Counted from the first letter of the stretch, positions 11,740 to 23,085 are shown. The stretch is 64,000 bases of DNA from Sclerodactyla briareus (GCA_026419785.1 JAODTK010005841.1:424306-488305), one strand, 5' to 3'. Numbers and translations are program-made. The notes: generated by a model from the letters alone, not told the origin.

Positions 11740-13720
11740 ACTATGGCGTGCGTGTGGTGTGGGGGTGTGGTTGTGTGTGGATATCTGTCGAACGGCAAGT
11801 GCAATGGCGAAAAAGATCAGGGTGGCACGGGGGTCGGTGAACACGATCTGTTAGATTGGCACGCAAGTCAATGATTAAGTAAGGTAATTAGCCTATTTTA
11901 TGTAATTTATTGTTTAGAGGCTCGTGAGCAAGATTACGGATGAACCGTAGGTGCTATGGTGAACTGATTTGGCACATAATGCGGGGATATAAGGTGATTA
12001 ACTGAGAAGATTTTTCGTGTAAAATACGGCCATCAAAGGTCAATCGGGTCAAAAACTAGTTTTTTGGCCATTAACATGGAATCCAAATGTCTGCCGAGGT
12101 TGGGAGTACGCCATTGTGATCCACTCGTTGACCTCCATCTGTGTGACCTTTGACCTCAATTTGACCTTTCACCATGTTCTTGTGCCGAATCAAATTTCGT
12201 GGCCATTTTCGGATTTCAAAGGTACTTTGATCGAAAATGGACCATTAATTTGACACCATGTACCTGTGTGTTGAAGTGATCGGAGTAAAGTTTTTCACTC
12301 GAAATTAAGTGCAGTTAGGATGTCTATTGTGATTGTCATGGTGATTTTTAGAATCCAGGTCAAACTACCCCTGATAATGAGGTCAAAAGGCAAATGTCGA
12401 ATAAAGTTGCGGTTTTAGAGTACAGGGCAAAGAGAATTGAAACCGTCAATTTTTGGATATGTGATGGAGTTCCGTGTGCTGAATAGACGGAACAAACTCG
12501 CTTCAATCGGGCACTCGGTTATCAAGTGACAAGAGGGTTCAAAGGTTGGTTTTGATACCTTTTGGCAATAGCAGCGGCAGGAACTTTGAGATAAAAATGC
12601 TTGTAGGACTGCGATCATCTCATCGAGGAGAAAAACATTTTTCATAAGAACTGATGGCATCAAAGGTCATTCAAGGTCATTATGGACGAAAAACTAATTG
12701 CTGGAGACTACTCGCAGTGACATTGGCAATGTTGAAATTTCAGGACAGGTGGTACGTCATGGTGGAGAAACGAATTTTCAAAAAAACCATCAGTATCAAG
12801 GTCGTTCAAGGTCACTTGTGGGCTACAACTGCCAATAGTATGTGTGCTTTTTTTTTACTGCAAAAACTTCCAGTGACCTTTCCGATGGGTTAATATTTCA
12901 GGTTACAGGGTGTACACTCATTGCGGTCACTTTTTTTTTTTTTTAAAACGGTATGTCAGTCCAAGGTCATAAAGGTCAATTTGGGGTTCAAAAACTAGTT
13001 TTTTTTGTCATAACTGGGAAGTAAATGTCTTTGCCGAGGGTGGAGAGGTACGCCATGTGATCCACTCGTTGACCTCCATCTGTGTGACCTGTGACCTCAA
13101 TTTGACCGTTACCATGTTTTTTGCCGAATCAAATTTTCGTGGCCATTTTCGGATCTCAAAGGTACCTTTGATCAAAATGGACAATAATGATCGAACTTAG
13201 TGCAGTTAGAGTGTATCGTAGAGGTTTGTCAAGGACATTTCTGGATTCAGTGGATCAAACATCATCTAATGACAAAGTCGAATGCGTCAAAGGTCAAGTT
13301 TAAAAAAGTGTGCTAATTTAGGAGTTATAGGGCAAAGAAATAAAAACGGTCTATTTGGTATGGATAGAGCTCTGTGTGCTACATAGACGAACATCTCACC
13401 GCTTCCGATCGGACTCCTGATCTTCAAGTAAACAAGGGTCAAGGCTCGGTTTTGATACCTTTCGGGCAATATCATCGGGTGTGTGTTTCTGTTTACATAT
13501 GCTCTTGGGGCTTCACATCGAGGCAAGCATTTTCATGAAAACCATCATGTCATCAAAGGTCATTCAGGTGAAAAACTCCAAACAGTACATTTTCGCAACG
13601 AACTTTGTGAGGGTATGCGATATGGAGACATTTTTGAGACATAATAACATATCATCGAGGGTAACATTATTCATTAAAACCGGTTATGTCATCAAAAGTC
13701 ACTTATAGCATAGAAGGTAG
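11740..13720. repeat. GT-linked leader plus ~0.9-kb duplicated TGACC repeat
   Basis: 11,740-12,050 is GT-rich, then has 'taaggtaattagcc(t)attt', matching 19.72-19.76 kb. After that a unit is repeated: 'ccactcgttgacctccatct' occurs at 12,121 and 13,062, and 'catcaaaggtcattca' at about 12,658 and 13,552. Both copies contain 'gtgacctttgacctcaatttgacc'-like runs and 'gtggccattttcggat'. TGACCT/AGGTCA hexamers are frequent. It is a noncoding tandem or segmental duplication with roughly 85-90% similarity by eye. Confidence 0.75.
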
Positions 13721-13974
13721 TTCGAGGATGATTATCAAATTTCTAATAATTATCCAAAGATTGCTCTCAGCCTCTTACCTTGAGCTACTGTACAAGAAAC
13801 TTCTCAAGTGCTCCGGGCCTGTCAACCTTACTTTTGGCCCCTCTGACAATAAATCAGGTCAAGAGATTGTTTGCTGTGGGGTGCTTACATAGCAGTAATT
13901 GGTTAAAAAGGAGAAGTGTGCCCTCTCAGAAAGCATCCCACATTGATCAGGTGCTGTGGGAAATACATTGGAAT

Positions 13975-15647
13975 CAGGGGCGGGCGCAAGGAGGGGGGGG
14001 GCAGGGAGGGCGGTTGCCCCCCCCCCCTATGGGTTTGGGGCCGCAAAAATAAAATCGACAGAATGATGTTTTAATGCGCACGTTTTCGTCGGAGTGGGGT
14101 GAAGTGTCAAAATACGTTATCCAACTAGGTTAATTGTCATTCGTCCTCATTTTTTCCGAGATCAAACGAGACTGAAACTGTTGCGGTAAATATAGCGTTC
14201 GCAAATGTAGCGTATGGGACCAGGGGTCGTAGGGGGAGGGTGGGTGTGGGGGTGTCACCCCTTCCCGATAATTTCATGCCGTCGGCAAATTTTTGGTCTG
14301 TCGGCAAAAAGGAGAAAGAGGAAGGAAAAGAGAGGAAAAGAGGGGAGGAGGAAGAGAAGAGGAAAAGAGGAGAGGAGGAAAGAAGAAGAAGGGAAGGAAA
14401 GGAAAAGGGAAGTGAGGGAGTGAAGGGGAAGGCAGGGAATGGAAAGTGGAATAGAAAGAAAAGCAACGGAAGCCAGACTTTATTATCGGCTTCTTCGACT
14501 TTGGCTCTTCATCTAATTGACCCATTCAGCGTCGGCAAGAGAATGGCACGTCGGCAAAAATTAGATAATTGACAGCCCGTCGATCGCCGTCGGTGTAATT
14601 GGACGAGGACCGAGTCTGTCGGCATTTCGGCAAAAGGGAAATAAAGGCGTACGTTAGCGTTCGACATTCTATTTTTCATGAGTTTGTCAGTTCTCTGACA
14701 GTTTTTGTTTCCTATTTGGTCCTATATTCCAGAGATTATATTTTCGGAGCCATTTTGATGGTGAAAAAGCTTTTAAGAACGAGTTTCCCCGAAAATCAAC
14801 AATGATGGAAACAGTCGGTTTTAGCGGGAAATCATGCGAGTGACAAAAGTGCAAAAGTGGAAAGATTGTCTGAATTTTATACTACTAAATGACTGAAAAT
14901 TTGATCAATTGCTCCATTGAAGTGACAAATTTTTTCGTGCGAAGCTGCAATGAAAACCGGGCATTGTTTTGGATTCGGGCAGAATTTTTCGGCGTTTGTT
15001 TTTTTTTTCCCCCTTCCAAATTGAAGAGTCACGCGTACGTACGTGATGAGCGGGGTAAAGTAATTACTGAACGCCCATTTTACTGAAAATATTGCACCAG
15101 ATTGCATCTGAGGACGTTTCAATATTCAAAAATTTCCAAAGGGGAGGGGGACACCACCTCCCCTTACACCCCTCCCCCATATCAGTCACCATTGCCGGAA
15201 TCCGTCTACAAAAAATCATTTCTACACCCCCCCCCCAACAAAATATTCGCTGCGCCCATGATGTTTACTGTTTTGAGAACACTGTCGTCATTATAACCCC
15301 GTTTGTTAATATTAGGTCAAAGGACTTTCAAACTTCGCAGCGCCTTCTGGCCTTATATGTGTGACCACGTGGCATTTGCGTTGATCCCCGACCATGCACG
15401 CCATCATGATTGAAATATGACCAGCCTGGAGAAATTGTCATGCATTTTTATGTTTTCCCGAAATTTAGGAGTTTTGTCAAAACTCGTTGGCGTAGATACA
15501 CTTACAAGTGATCAAATGTCGCACCATTTGCATCTAAGCAATATTAATAACTCACGGAAATCGCAAAGGGGAGGGGGACACCCCCTCCCCCTGTCAGTCA
15601 TCCGAACTAATCTGCCCCCCCCATCGTGAAACCCTGGCGCCGCCCTG
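13975..15647. mobile_element. 1.67-kb DNA element with CAGGG inverted ends
   Basis: The left end 'caggggcgggcgcaaggagg' (13,975) and the reverse complement of the right end, 'cagggcggcgccagggtttc' (from 15,647), form imperfect inverted repeats, both followed by G tracts. The sequence 'ttgga' flanks both sides (13,968-13,972, and from 15,648), possibly a decayed target-site duplication. Inside are repeated 'gtcggcaaa' motifs (near 14,281, 14,300, 14,532 and 14,552), a purine-only tract at 14,311-14,445, and a direct repeat 'aaaggggagggggacacc' at about 15,136 and 15,564. There is no transposase frame. Non-autonomous; hAT-like ends are only a suggestion. Confidence 0.65.
14311..14460 (+). repeat. 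Purine-only tract (GGAAA-rich)
   Basis: About 130 bases are almost exclusively A and G on the plus strand ('gaggaaaagagaggaaaag' style). Such polypurine tracts can form triplex (H-DNA) structures. It generates long but meaningless Lys/Glu/Arg-rich (+) and Pro/Ser/Phe-rich (-) frames. Confidence 0.85.
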
Positions 15648-15849
15648 TTGGATGCTAAATCAGCTGAAAGACATGGGCAGGGAAAAAAGCTTTGGTTGGT
15701 GTTATTACTACCAGGGCTGCATTATCATATTAGGTGAGGACCCTATACTAACTGTATTGATTCCAATGTTTTCAATATTGTTGTGGTCAAGACATATTAT
15801 GTTGTGTATACAGCAGATGATTAAGGGGACCATATTGAACATTATTAGT

Positions 15850-16625
15850 GATTATGACAAGTAGGGGGTATAGTTTCAAGACTTGTACTGTAACATGAAA
15901 CCTCCTAGTGGGTTAGTTTACCTTTTGTTCCGAAACTTTTTAACATGAATTCAGGGTCACTGGAGGTCATCCAACCTGTCTAATTTGCATAATTCAGGCC
16001 TAATTCAAAAGTTTGCCATATTTCCATGAAACCTGGTGGGTATGGTGGCTTAGCCCCAACACTTTTAACATAGATTCAAGGTCACTGGAGGGCATTCAGC
16101 GTGTCTAAGTTGCATAATTTATTAAAGTAGTATAAAGTTTCTTCGATTTCACAAAGATCGATTATTGGTATGGTGTGCCATTCAATCCCAATTCCTAATT
16201 AACTTTAACATAGATTTGAGTAACTGGGGGTTATTTCATGTGTTTAATTTGCTTCATTTATGCTAATTCTCAAGTTCGTTGGATTCCCCGAAACATATTA
16301 AGTGCAGTCCCTATTGCTCCGAGTTATTTCAAATTAGAAAATGGTCACTGGAATTCAAGTATATAGGGGTGTCTAACTTTGATAATTTAGGCAATTCGAG
16401 TCACATTTCCATCAAACTTAATATTCCTTTGGTAGGCATGGTCAATAATCAGTCCTTTGAATTAAAATTGGTCACTAATTAGTAGCTGTTTTGGTTGAAT
16501 GCTAATACCAGAATAGCAACTCATTAAATGCCTTGTAATTGTTCGCACGGTGACTAATAGATGGAAACACTTATCGCGTAACCAGGCGAGACACTGGGGG
16601 CGATTGCCTTGTTTAACACAAAAAC
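15850..16625 (+). repeat. Dispersed repeat family F4, plus copy
   Basis: Shared with 19.72-20.33 kb (+) and 62.17-62.76 kb (-). Phrases include 'tcaaggtcactggagg', 'attcagcgtgtctaa(g/t)ttgc', 'cataattta', 'catggtcaataatcagtc', and at its end 'ggcgagacactgggggcgat', whose reverse complement occurs near 62,180. The unit contains internal sub-repeats of about 120 bp ('ttgcataattta'). It has no coding frame. Confidence 0.75.
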
Positions 16626-16699
16626 TATTTTGCAGCTCGCGGAAGTTTTGCAGGGATATTCAGCGGATATTACAACTGGTACTCCAGCCTATTACATAA

Positions 16700-17052
16700 T
16701 TTGCTACACACACACATGTTCACCTATTTACATAATTTGCTCAACACAGAACCTGTTCGCTCCCATCGTTCAACAATCACTCAGTTCCCAGTTCATATGG
16801 CGACCGTAGCTTTGAAAACTATGTTCCCCGCTTATGGAACTCCCTTCCTGTTGATTTGAGGTCTCTTGACTCTATCGATCTTTCAGACGTCATCTGAAAA
16901 CTTTTTTTTTCCCAGTCGTAATATTTCCATTGCACTCTCAGCACCGTGAAGGCATGGAACCAATCTGTTTATGTAGGTTGCGCTGTATAAGACTAGTTAT
17001 TAGTAGTTTATATTATATTATTATTATTATTATATTATTATTATTATTATTA

Positions 17053-17090
<38 letters not shown>
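16700..17090 (+). mobile_element. LINE 3' end with (ATT)n tail
   Basis: A plus-strand frame reads YGDRSFENYVPRLWNSLP at about 16,794-16,848, continuing with a segment ending LFRRHLKTFFF. This is the typical C-terminal tail of CR1/L2-type reverse-transcriptase ORFs ('gdRaF...apRLWNsLP...FK..LKT'). The 3' UTR ends in an (ATT)n tract, as in other CR1-like elements. Only the last ~50 codons and the UTR remain, so it is a 5'-truncated dead copy. Confidence 0.8.
17018..17090. repeat. (TTA)n microsatellite
   Basis: About 70 bases of TTA/ATT repeats, interrupted once by 'aattatt'. It is the tail of the adjacent LINE 3' end. Confidence 0.95.
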
Positions 17091-17091
<1 letters not shown>

Positions 17092-17290
17092 TGCAGCAGC
17101 ATATGTCTAGGGGCCAGTGGTGGCGGAAGCCTACAAATTTAGGGGGGGGGGGCCGCAGACAAACTTTGGTGCATGATGTGTGTTACCATCTAAGCGGAGC
17201 GCCATCATTTGTTGGCGCGAAGCGTGGAATAAAATTTTGGGTTTTACGAACCCCCCAGATGGCTGGAAACGACACTTCCTGAGGTTGTGA
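17091..17290. mobile_element. MITE fragments (F1 piece and 55.4-kb family piece)
   Basis: 'ttgcagcagcatatgtctaggggcc' (17,091) matches the middle of F1. Immediately after, 'ctaagcggagcgccatcat' near 17,190 matches 'ctaagcggagcgccaccata' at 55.42 kb, and 'aattttgggttttacgaacccccc' resembles the end of that element. Two different MITEs are therefore fused or nested here. Confidence 0.5.
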
Positions 17291-17574
17291 GCTATATATG
17301 TACCCAGTCATGAAACTGGGACATGTCTGCAAAATGGTGTTATTTATAAAAATGTATGTATGTAGAATGATAATGCATATCAGATGGGTATGGAGACAGC
17401 AAATTCCCGCTGAGGGAGAGCCCCGGGGAAAGGGTGTCAAACCTTGGACCCCCCTTCCATCTAAGAAAATCGACGTGCTTTTCATGAGGTGAATTTCAGT
17501 GCCATGAATTTTTTTTTTTCGAGACTGAGTAAGTATGATGCTCACCCAGGTAGCCCCTTTCCCGCCCAGTTGGC

Positions 17575-17655
17575 CATCCCACTGTGGTCACGTGGTCAGC
17601 GTATCGGACTGTTAGGGTTTAAGGTCAACTCCCGTAGGTGGGACGAACCAAACAC
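17575..17655 (+). ncRNA. tRNA-like / SINE head remnant
   Basis: 'gtggtcacgtggtcagcgta' followed by 'tcggactgtta' is close to the A-box/D-arm and anticodon arm of tRNA-derived SINEs ('...tggttagcg..tcggactgttaa'). A weak B-box-like 'gggtttaaggtcaactccc' follows. No complete cloverleaf with a paired acceptor stem is visible, so it is a decayed SINE head or a tRNA pseudogene and not a working tRNA. Confidence 0.4.
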
Positions 17656-17659
17656 TGGA

Positions 17660-18539
17660 AAGATTTACATTTTTTAACACTTTGGTTTCCTAGCATTTTA
17701 CAATACTTGAATAGTTGACCAACTAAGGGAAAAATTTAAAAGTGTACGCGTACGTTAGAAGACACAAAAAGGGGGCGTCTTTGAAACGTACGTAACACCC
17801 TTTCCACTTGGTGATGAACTGTTGTAAAAACAAAGGAATCAAGGTTTCAAATATATTATTGTTGTATCGCAACATATCTGTAGCAAATTTATAGCAATTT
17901 TACAGTATACAGTTTGATACATAAATCAGTGCGGTTTGGTGATTTCTCTTTGAAACGTACGTAACACCTAAGCCATTACTGCAAGATAGTAAATGATAAA
18001 GTCATTCACAGACATGTCATTTGGGGTATTTTTCATGTCCATCATAAAGCTGAACAAAAATGCAAGCATCACTCTTCCTATTTTTAATCTAAGGACTTTT
18101 TTTTTTTCAAATGTCTCACTTTTGTTGCCGAGTATTGTGGTCTTGTACATCGGTGATTTATTGTCCATCTAGAACTTATAATCTAGTAGGCCTAGTCAAG
18201 AGACTAGCATTACAGTCAGTCGGTCATCACATGTATTTGCCAAAATGCTGACTCGTGTTTCCGTCTTGTTCTAGTTTTTTCACATTTCTCTACGGGAGGG
18301 ACATATTTTCCCATTCGATTGCAGATTTCGCTACAATTGAGCTGCGAATATCGCAGACCACGCGGCAACGGGTCGGTACGGCAACATTCGTTGAACTTAA
18401 AAAGGATACTAGTTTCACATTTATTTAGGCCTGTTATAATCTATTGTCTATATATATTCCATCATGTTCCGCAGATCGATAATGATAGTTTCATTGTCGA
18501 TGTTGGTGTTAATTTTCAAATTTTATGTGGTAAAAATTT
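17660..18539. other. Unassigned DNA
   Basis: No gene or element is recognised. The phrase 'tttgaaacgtacgtaacacc' occurs at about 17,781 and 17,950, an exact 20-bp direct repeat about 170 bp apart; the intervening DNA is AT-rich. Confidence 0.5.
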
Positions 18540-18621
18540 TAGGGGGACGGACCCCCACTCTAAATTTCGGAGGGGGGGGGGGGGGGGGGTGGTGGGCATC
18601 CCCGCGTCCCCCGCTTGCGCC

Positions 18622-18960
18622 GCCTATAGGGGCCCATAAATTGTACTTATTCGTCAATAGGGAGGGGTGAGGCATGTTATGAGGGCGCATTTCCTTGGGT
18701 TCCGACCTCAACCCCCACCCCCAAGACAAATCTCTCGGTACGCGTCTGGGAGGAGGGAGGGGGGGTTGAGGTCGGAACCCATGGGAAGTGCGCCCTCATG
18801 AATTGTCTCACACTCCCTGTACAATTTAGGGCCCCTGACTCATGCTGCTGCAATATCTACTAAATAACAGCTGCAAAACCTCTATGGAACTGTAAAAAAT
18901 AAGTTTTTGTGTTAATTTTTCATTGATCACTTAAGTCAACCCCCCCCCCCCCCTCCCCTC
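18622..18960. mobile_element. Two F1 MITE copies head to head
   Basis: 18,622-18,743 is the minus-oriented start of F1 ('ggcccataaattgtactta...gggttccgacct'). 18,744-18,960 is a longer plus-oriented copy ('gaggtcggaaccc...ctgctgcaatat...aacagctgcaaaacctct...gatcactt') ending in a C tract. The arms meet at 'ctctcggtacgcgtctggg'. Together they form an imperfect palindrome, which probably arose by insertion of one copy into another or by foldback. The preceding 18,540-18,620 holds another G-rich MITE end ('cttgcgccgcctatag'). Confidence 0.7.
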
Positions 18961-19374
18961 CCGTCTGGCATTTTCAGCGACTGCCAAAGTGACAAAGTTC
19001 TGAAAGAGGTGTGTGTGTATGGGTTTGTGAATGGTAGAAACCGAAGTAACACATAAGGTTTTACACCTGCCAATCGAGGCAGCACTGACAAACGAGGAAT
19101 ACATCGGTTAGAATAAGGTATTGAGGGCACTCTCTGCAACAACCCCTCTCGCGGAAGTGTGCTCTTGGATCAATTTGAGCAACTTTCTCGGTTATGCGGT
19201 TGATAAGTCTTACCACGCCTACACTTGTGTGTATTTTTTTATATTATTATTTAAATTTTACAGAACCGCGTTTCTGCGGTAGCATTACTTCGGCGAACAA
19301 GTAAAGGGTCGTATCTCCTGGCTATTCGGAGGGATACGCATTGGATATAGAAACAAGTACATTTTCTCGTTTGG

Positions 19375-19577
19375 GTAATAAAAAACACACTACCCTGTTT
19401 CCAACATAGACAGGCGTTGTGTGATAAAAAAAACACACTACCCTGTTTCCAACATAGACAGGCGTTGTGTGATAAAAAAACACACTACCCTGTTTCCAAC
19501 ATAGACAGGCGTTATGTGTGTGTGTTGTGTGTGTGTGTGGTGTGTGTGTGTGTGTGTGGTGTGTGTGTGTGTGTGTG

Positions 19578-19612
<35 letters not shown>
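19375..19612. repeat. 48-bp tandem triplet fused to (TG)n
   Basis: 'cacactaccctgtttccaac' plus 'atagacaggcgttgtgtg' occurs three times (units starting near 19,386, 19,434 and 19,481; period 47-48). The last unit grades into about 95 bases of TG repeats (19,516-19,612). The unit itself ends in 'gtgtg', so the microsatellite may have grown from the unit's end. The 90-codon frames here are repeat artefacts. Confidence 0.9.
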
Positions 19613-20330
19613 TCACACTTTTTCGTCAGCAGAAAACGGTAATAAGACCAATTCTGATGAAATTTTGTAGTAGCATTGGGGTTGAGTGAATCAAGTAGAG
19701 GCGCGAAATTCAATAATGAAGTAGGGTAATTAGCCCATTTTGTGTAATTTATTGTTAAAGCTTGTTAGATTACATGTGAATTGTAGGTTTTATGGGGATT
19801 AGAGATTACCTGGTTAGATTTTCAGCGTGGAATGTCAAGTATGCTCAACCTAATTGAGTCGTCTACTTTGCATAATTTATGCTAAAATTTAAACAGTCGG
19901 ATTTTTACGAAACTTGGTGGATATGGTCAGGCTTTAGTTCCAAATTTTGATATCATCATTCAGGTTCTGGAGATCATTCAGCGTGTCTAATTTGCGTAAT
20001 TTATGAGAAATTCAAAAGTTCATGAAATTTTCAATGAAAGTCGGTGGGTATGATTTACATTTAGTCCCGACATTTTTCACTGGAGGTGTGTGCAGTGTGT
20101 GCATTATTCATGCAACTTTTGGTTTTTCCATCGGAAGGATGTTAAGTGCAATCCCCCGTTGGTCCTGAGATTACAGAATGGGTCACTATTATCTATTTCT
20201 AGTCACATTTCCACAACACTTAGTGGGAGCCTACTCCCTCGATAGACATGGTCAACAATCAGACCTAATGAATATGGAATTGAATCAATGATAAGTGCTT
20301 TGTTTTATAGGTAGCGCACTTAGAGTCTGG
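19613..20330 (+). repeat. F5 leader followed by F4 repeat copy
   Basis: After the TG tract, 'gtgtcacac...cgtcagcag' and 'gggtaattagcccattttgtgtaatttattgtt' match the layout at 11.74-11.92 kb. From about 19,800 the F4 family begins ('ctttgcataatttatgcta', 'attcagcgtgtctaatttgc', 'catggtcaacaatcagacc'), matching 15.9-16.5 kb. It has no coding frame. Confidence 0.65.
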
Positions 20331-20514
20331 CAAATTATTTCTACCATATGCTCTTAGATTGTACTGTTATCTGTCAACTGGCAATTTACTTTCTTCATAC
20401 CTCTGAAATCAGGTTGGTTGAAACATACTCATAAATGAAAAATGAATCAACCATTGATCGCGAAAAAAATGAGACTAGCATCTCATGGAACCAAGTTGTT
20501 ATAAATTACCTCTG

Positions 20515-21130
20515 TTGACCTGCGATGACCTTTGATTTAACCCCAAAACAATAGGATTCATGGACACGCATATTACTCTTTTGCATTCTCGAACCCCCAC
20601 ATTCCATTGGAGTGGCACGTGGGGGACACAATTACATTAAGGAAATGGTGAAGAGCCTCAGACCATATTTTCACTTTATTAAGAGACTGTGAAATGAACT
20701 CTGCATTGGGCTCTCTTCAATACACGCATGATACCTATCTCCAGTTGACGAGCCCAAATCTGCCAAAATATCAGCTCTTCACATTTTTCGAAATTTTCAC
20801 TATAAAATGACCCCGATCTACGTATACAATAATAGGGTTGTTGTGCTTCTTCAAGAAATGATGCATAGTAACTTTCAGTTTAATTGCGTCGAGCATCTGG
20901 ACTTATCGTGTTCACAAGGATCCAGACCTTACCTCCCGGTTGACCTCAGTTACCTCTGACCTTACCCCCAAACAATAGGGATCCTGTAGCCATATTACAC
21001 ATACCAAAGAGGAGCTGATTCATCCAGGTGGGGTCGGTTATCATTTTCAAAAGCCGAAATATCAATTTTTCACAATTTTCCAAATTCCTGTTAAAATGCA
21101 CCAATCCAAAACAAGAACAGGAACGCAATT
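20515..21130. repeat. ~420-bp direct repeat with TGACC boxes
   Basis: 'ttgacctgcgatgacctttg' with 'cccaaaacaatagg' at about 20,517 is echoed by 'ttgacctcagttacctctga' with 'cccccaaacaataggg' at about 20,939. Each is followed by 'catattac', a 'cattttc' block and 'tttcacaattttccaaattc'-like text. Weak third traces occur near 22,080. Noncoding. Confidence 0.55.
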
Positions 21131-21768
21131 ATGCGCAGTGATTCCTTGCCAAATATGAAACTTCCGTGACAGGAGACTTTCAAAATCACCTAGAACCTTA
21201 ATATCTATTCTTAACAGGCAAGTAGCGGAATAAATAACTTACCACACACCAACACGTCGGATTGTGCTGTCCAGTTGAGTTTCAAGTAACATGTCCCTTC
21301 CATGGTCATCAACTACATGCAAATAATACCATGTGCTTATAATCCCTACTTTCCGAAATGGCAGGGCTCCATTCTGCTTGTGCTGGTAATGAGCAATCAC
21401 AATACACTGTTGGAGATTATATGTATTATTCAAAAGCTTGGTTCACTCCAGGGTGAAAATAATATGGACAGAAGTTAATGACAGTAAATGTCCAATACCA
21501 AGCTATATATTGAGTGGGTATATGAAAATTGAGTCCAGTGGTAGCCACACAGACGAACAGAAATTCCCTTTACACTATTCCTCTGAGATGCTTCAGCGCC
21601 GATAAGTCAATGTCGAACATGGAATTTTATCAGCGTTTTAAAGCTGTTTCACTCTTTTACAGAGGACATAACAGGATATAGCGTGTGAGGGAAGTGTTTA
21701 GTACGTCAGTGCAATTGACATATCAGTTTGCTGCAACCGACGCGACAAGTCTGGGAAAAAATGACCCC

Positions 21769-21832
21769 AAAGGTCACAAGGTCATCAGGTGAAATGAGGT
21801 CACGAGGTCAATAGAGGTCAAAGTAGCACATC
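21769..21832 (+). promoter_or_regulatory. Cluster of AGGTCA half-sites
   Basis: Five AGGTCA hexamers lie within about 55 bp on one strand ('aaaggtcacaaggtcatc', 'gaggtcacgaggtcaatag', 'aggtcaaag'), spaced by 2-11 bases. AGGTCA is the canonical nuclear-receptor half-site; direct repeats with small spacers are classic response elements. The cluster sits in a dispersed repeat and no gene is adjacent, so function is only a possibility. Confidence 0.5.
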
Positions 21833-22122
21833 AGATGTAGTTTGCACAGACGAACAATATTCTCCATTATCCCAACCCCCACAAATGTTTCGTTGCCAAG
21901 GTATATGGAGATCACTCTTCAGTGACCTTGAATGACCTTGACCTGACACCATCAAAATTACAGTTCTTCCCCTTCATATATGCAAAACACACACAAGATT
22001 ACAACTTATATCTGCTTCCGTTCACCAGTTATCGTGCGGAAACACTTTTTCGAAGATTGACCCCTCCTGACTCTGCACGACCTTCAATTGATACCAAAAG
22101 CAATAGAAGTCCTTCTCCTACA

Positions 22123-22407
22123 CAGGGGCAGGCGCGTACCAAGAGAATTGTCTGGGGGGGGGGGGGGCTGAGATCGGAACCCAAGGGAGTGCGCCCTCAC
22201 AAATGGCCTCACCTCCCTATTGCAAATAAGTACAAATTGTGTGCCCCTAGACACATGCTGCTGCAATGTTGTGCCAAATAACAGCTGCAAAACCTCTAAT
22301 AAACGGCAAAAAATCAGTTTTTGTGTTAAAAATGTATTGATCACTTTGGTCTTGGGGGGGGGGGGGGGTTCTGACCCCAACCCTCCAACCCCGTGGGTAC
22401 GCCACTG
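22123..22407 (+). mobile_element. Poly-G MITE (family F1), most complete copy
   Basis: It begins 'caggggcaggcgcgtaccaag' and ends 'gtgggtacgccactg'. The inner ends give CAGGCGCGTACC versus CAGTGGCGTACC as terminal inverted repeats. G tracts of 13-16 bases lie inside both ends. The core contains 'gcccctagacacatgctgct' and 'aaataacagctgcaaaacct'. About 285 bp long and non-coding, it is the reference for the copies at 5.8 and 18.7 kb. Confidence 0.8.
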
Positions 22408-22499
22408 CACGGGGGGCCCCTACCAACATATTAACAATAAACTTGATACATGCTTGCGTTCTTTAGATATTGCGTGGAAACCAATCCGGTCCAAGCGTC

Positions 22500-23085
22500 A
22501 CACACACACACGTACACACACAACACACGACAGGTCCATGACGTATAGATTCCTTTTGGCTTCGCTAAGTAATCCAAAACAGAAAACAGTAGTAGTAAAA
22601 CAGTAACAAAAGAGACTTGCTGTAATTACAACGAACAACCCCACACAAAGAAAACGCCCTAATAACAAATAGCAAAAACAAAAACAAGCCAAGTCCCGAC
22701 TATCGGAGGGGGTAGGGATGTTAGACCCACTTCATACGCGGAACCCCTGTCCCGATAGTACGGGACAGGCTCCTGCCACCGCTTGCTGAAATCTACAGCA
22801 GGGAGCCTCGCAAAGTCAGCCTCCATACGGAAGCACTTAGAAACTTGAGTACTATACTAGTTCCAAACTATTTCCACGTGAGAACACTCTAGCAATGTAT
22901 GCCACAAGGTCTCACTACTTCTGCGGTTCTCCCGGAGGCACTTATCATCTTTGCCCAAAACCCCCCCTGGCGAGACGGAGCTGGTTAGTAACCAAATCTC
23001 ATGAACAACTCTCCAGGACAAATCCTTCAGGCGATTGTCTAGAAGTTAAGAGTTGACAGCTCGCCAAACAATAGGGGCTAGAGAT
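22500..23085 (-). pseudogene. L1/Tx1-like LINE ORF2, C-terminal remnant
   Basis: The minus strand reads RLKDLSWRVVHEIWLL at about 23,045-22,990, then a gap-prone stretch ending with LWHTLLECSHVEIVWN near 22,880. This is the pattern of the cysteine/histidine-containing C-terminal part of L1/Tx1-type endonuclease-RT proteins ('...rDLaWrv.hgaL..' and 'eh.lf.Cp.v...W'). No complete frame exists. It probably belongs to the same element as 25.68-27.6 kb, separated from it by insertions. The remaining DNA to 22,500 would be its 3' UTR. Confidence 0.6.

Noticed and set aside
14137-14572. Lys/Glu-rich and Pro/Ser/Phe-rich frames of 69-110 codons
   Set aside because: They are translations of the polypurine tract and its complement inside a DNA element.
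19438-19713. Thr/His-rich frame at the TG tract
   Set aside because: Pure translation of a CA/TG microsatellite.
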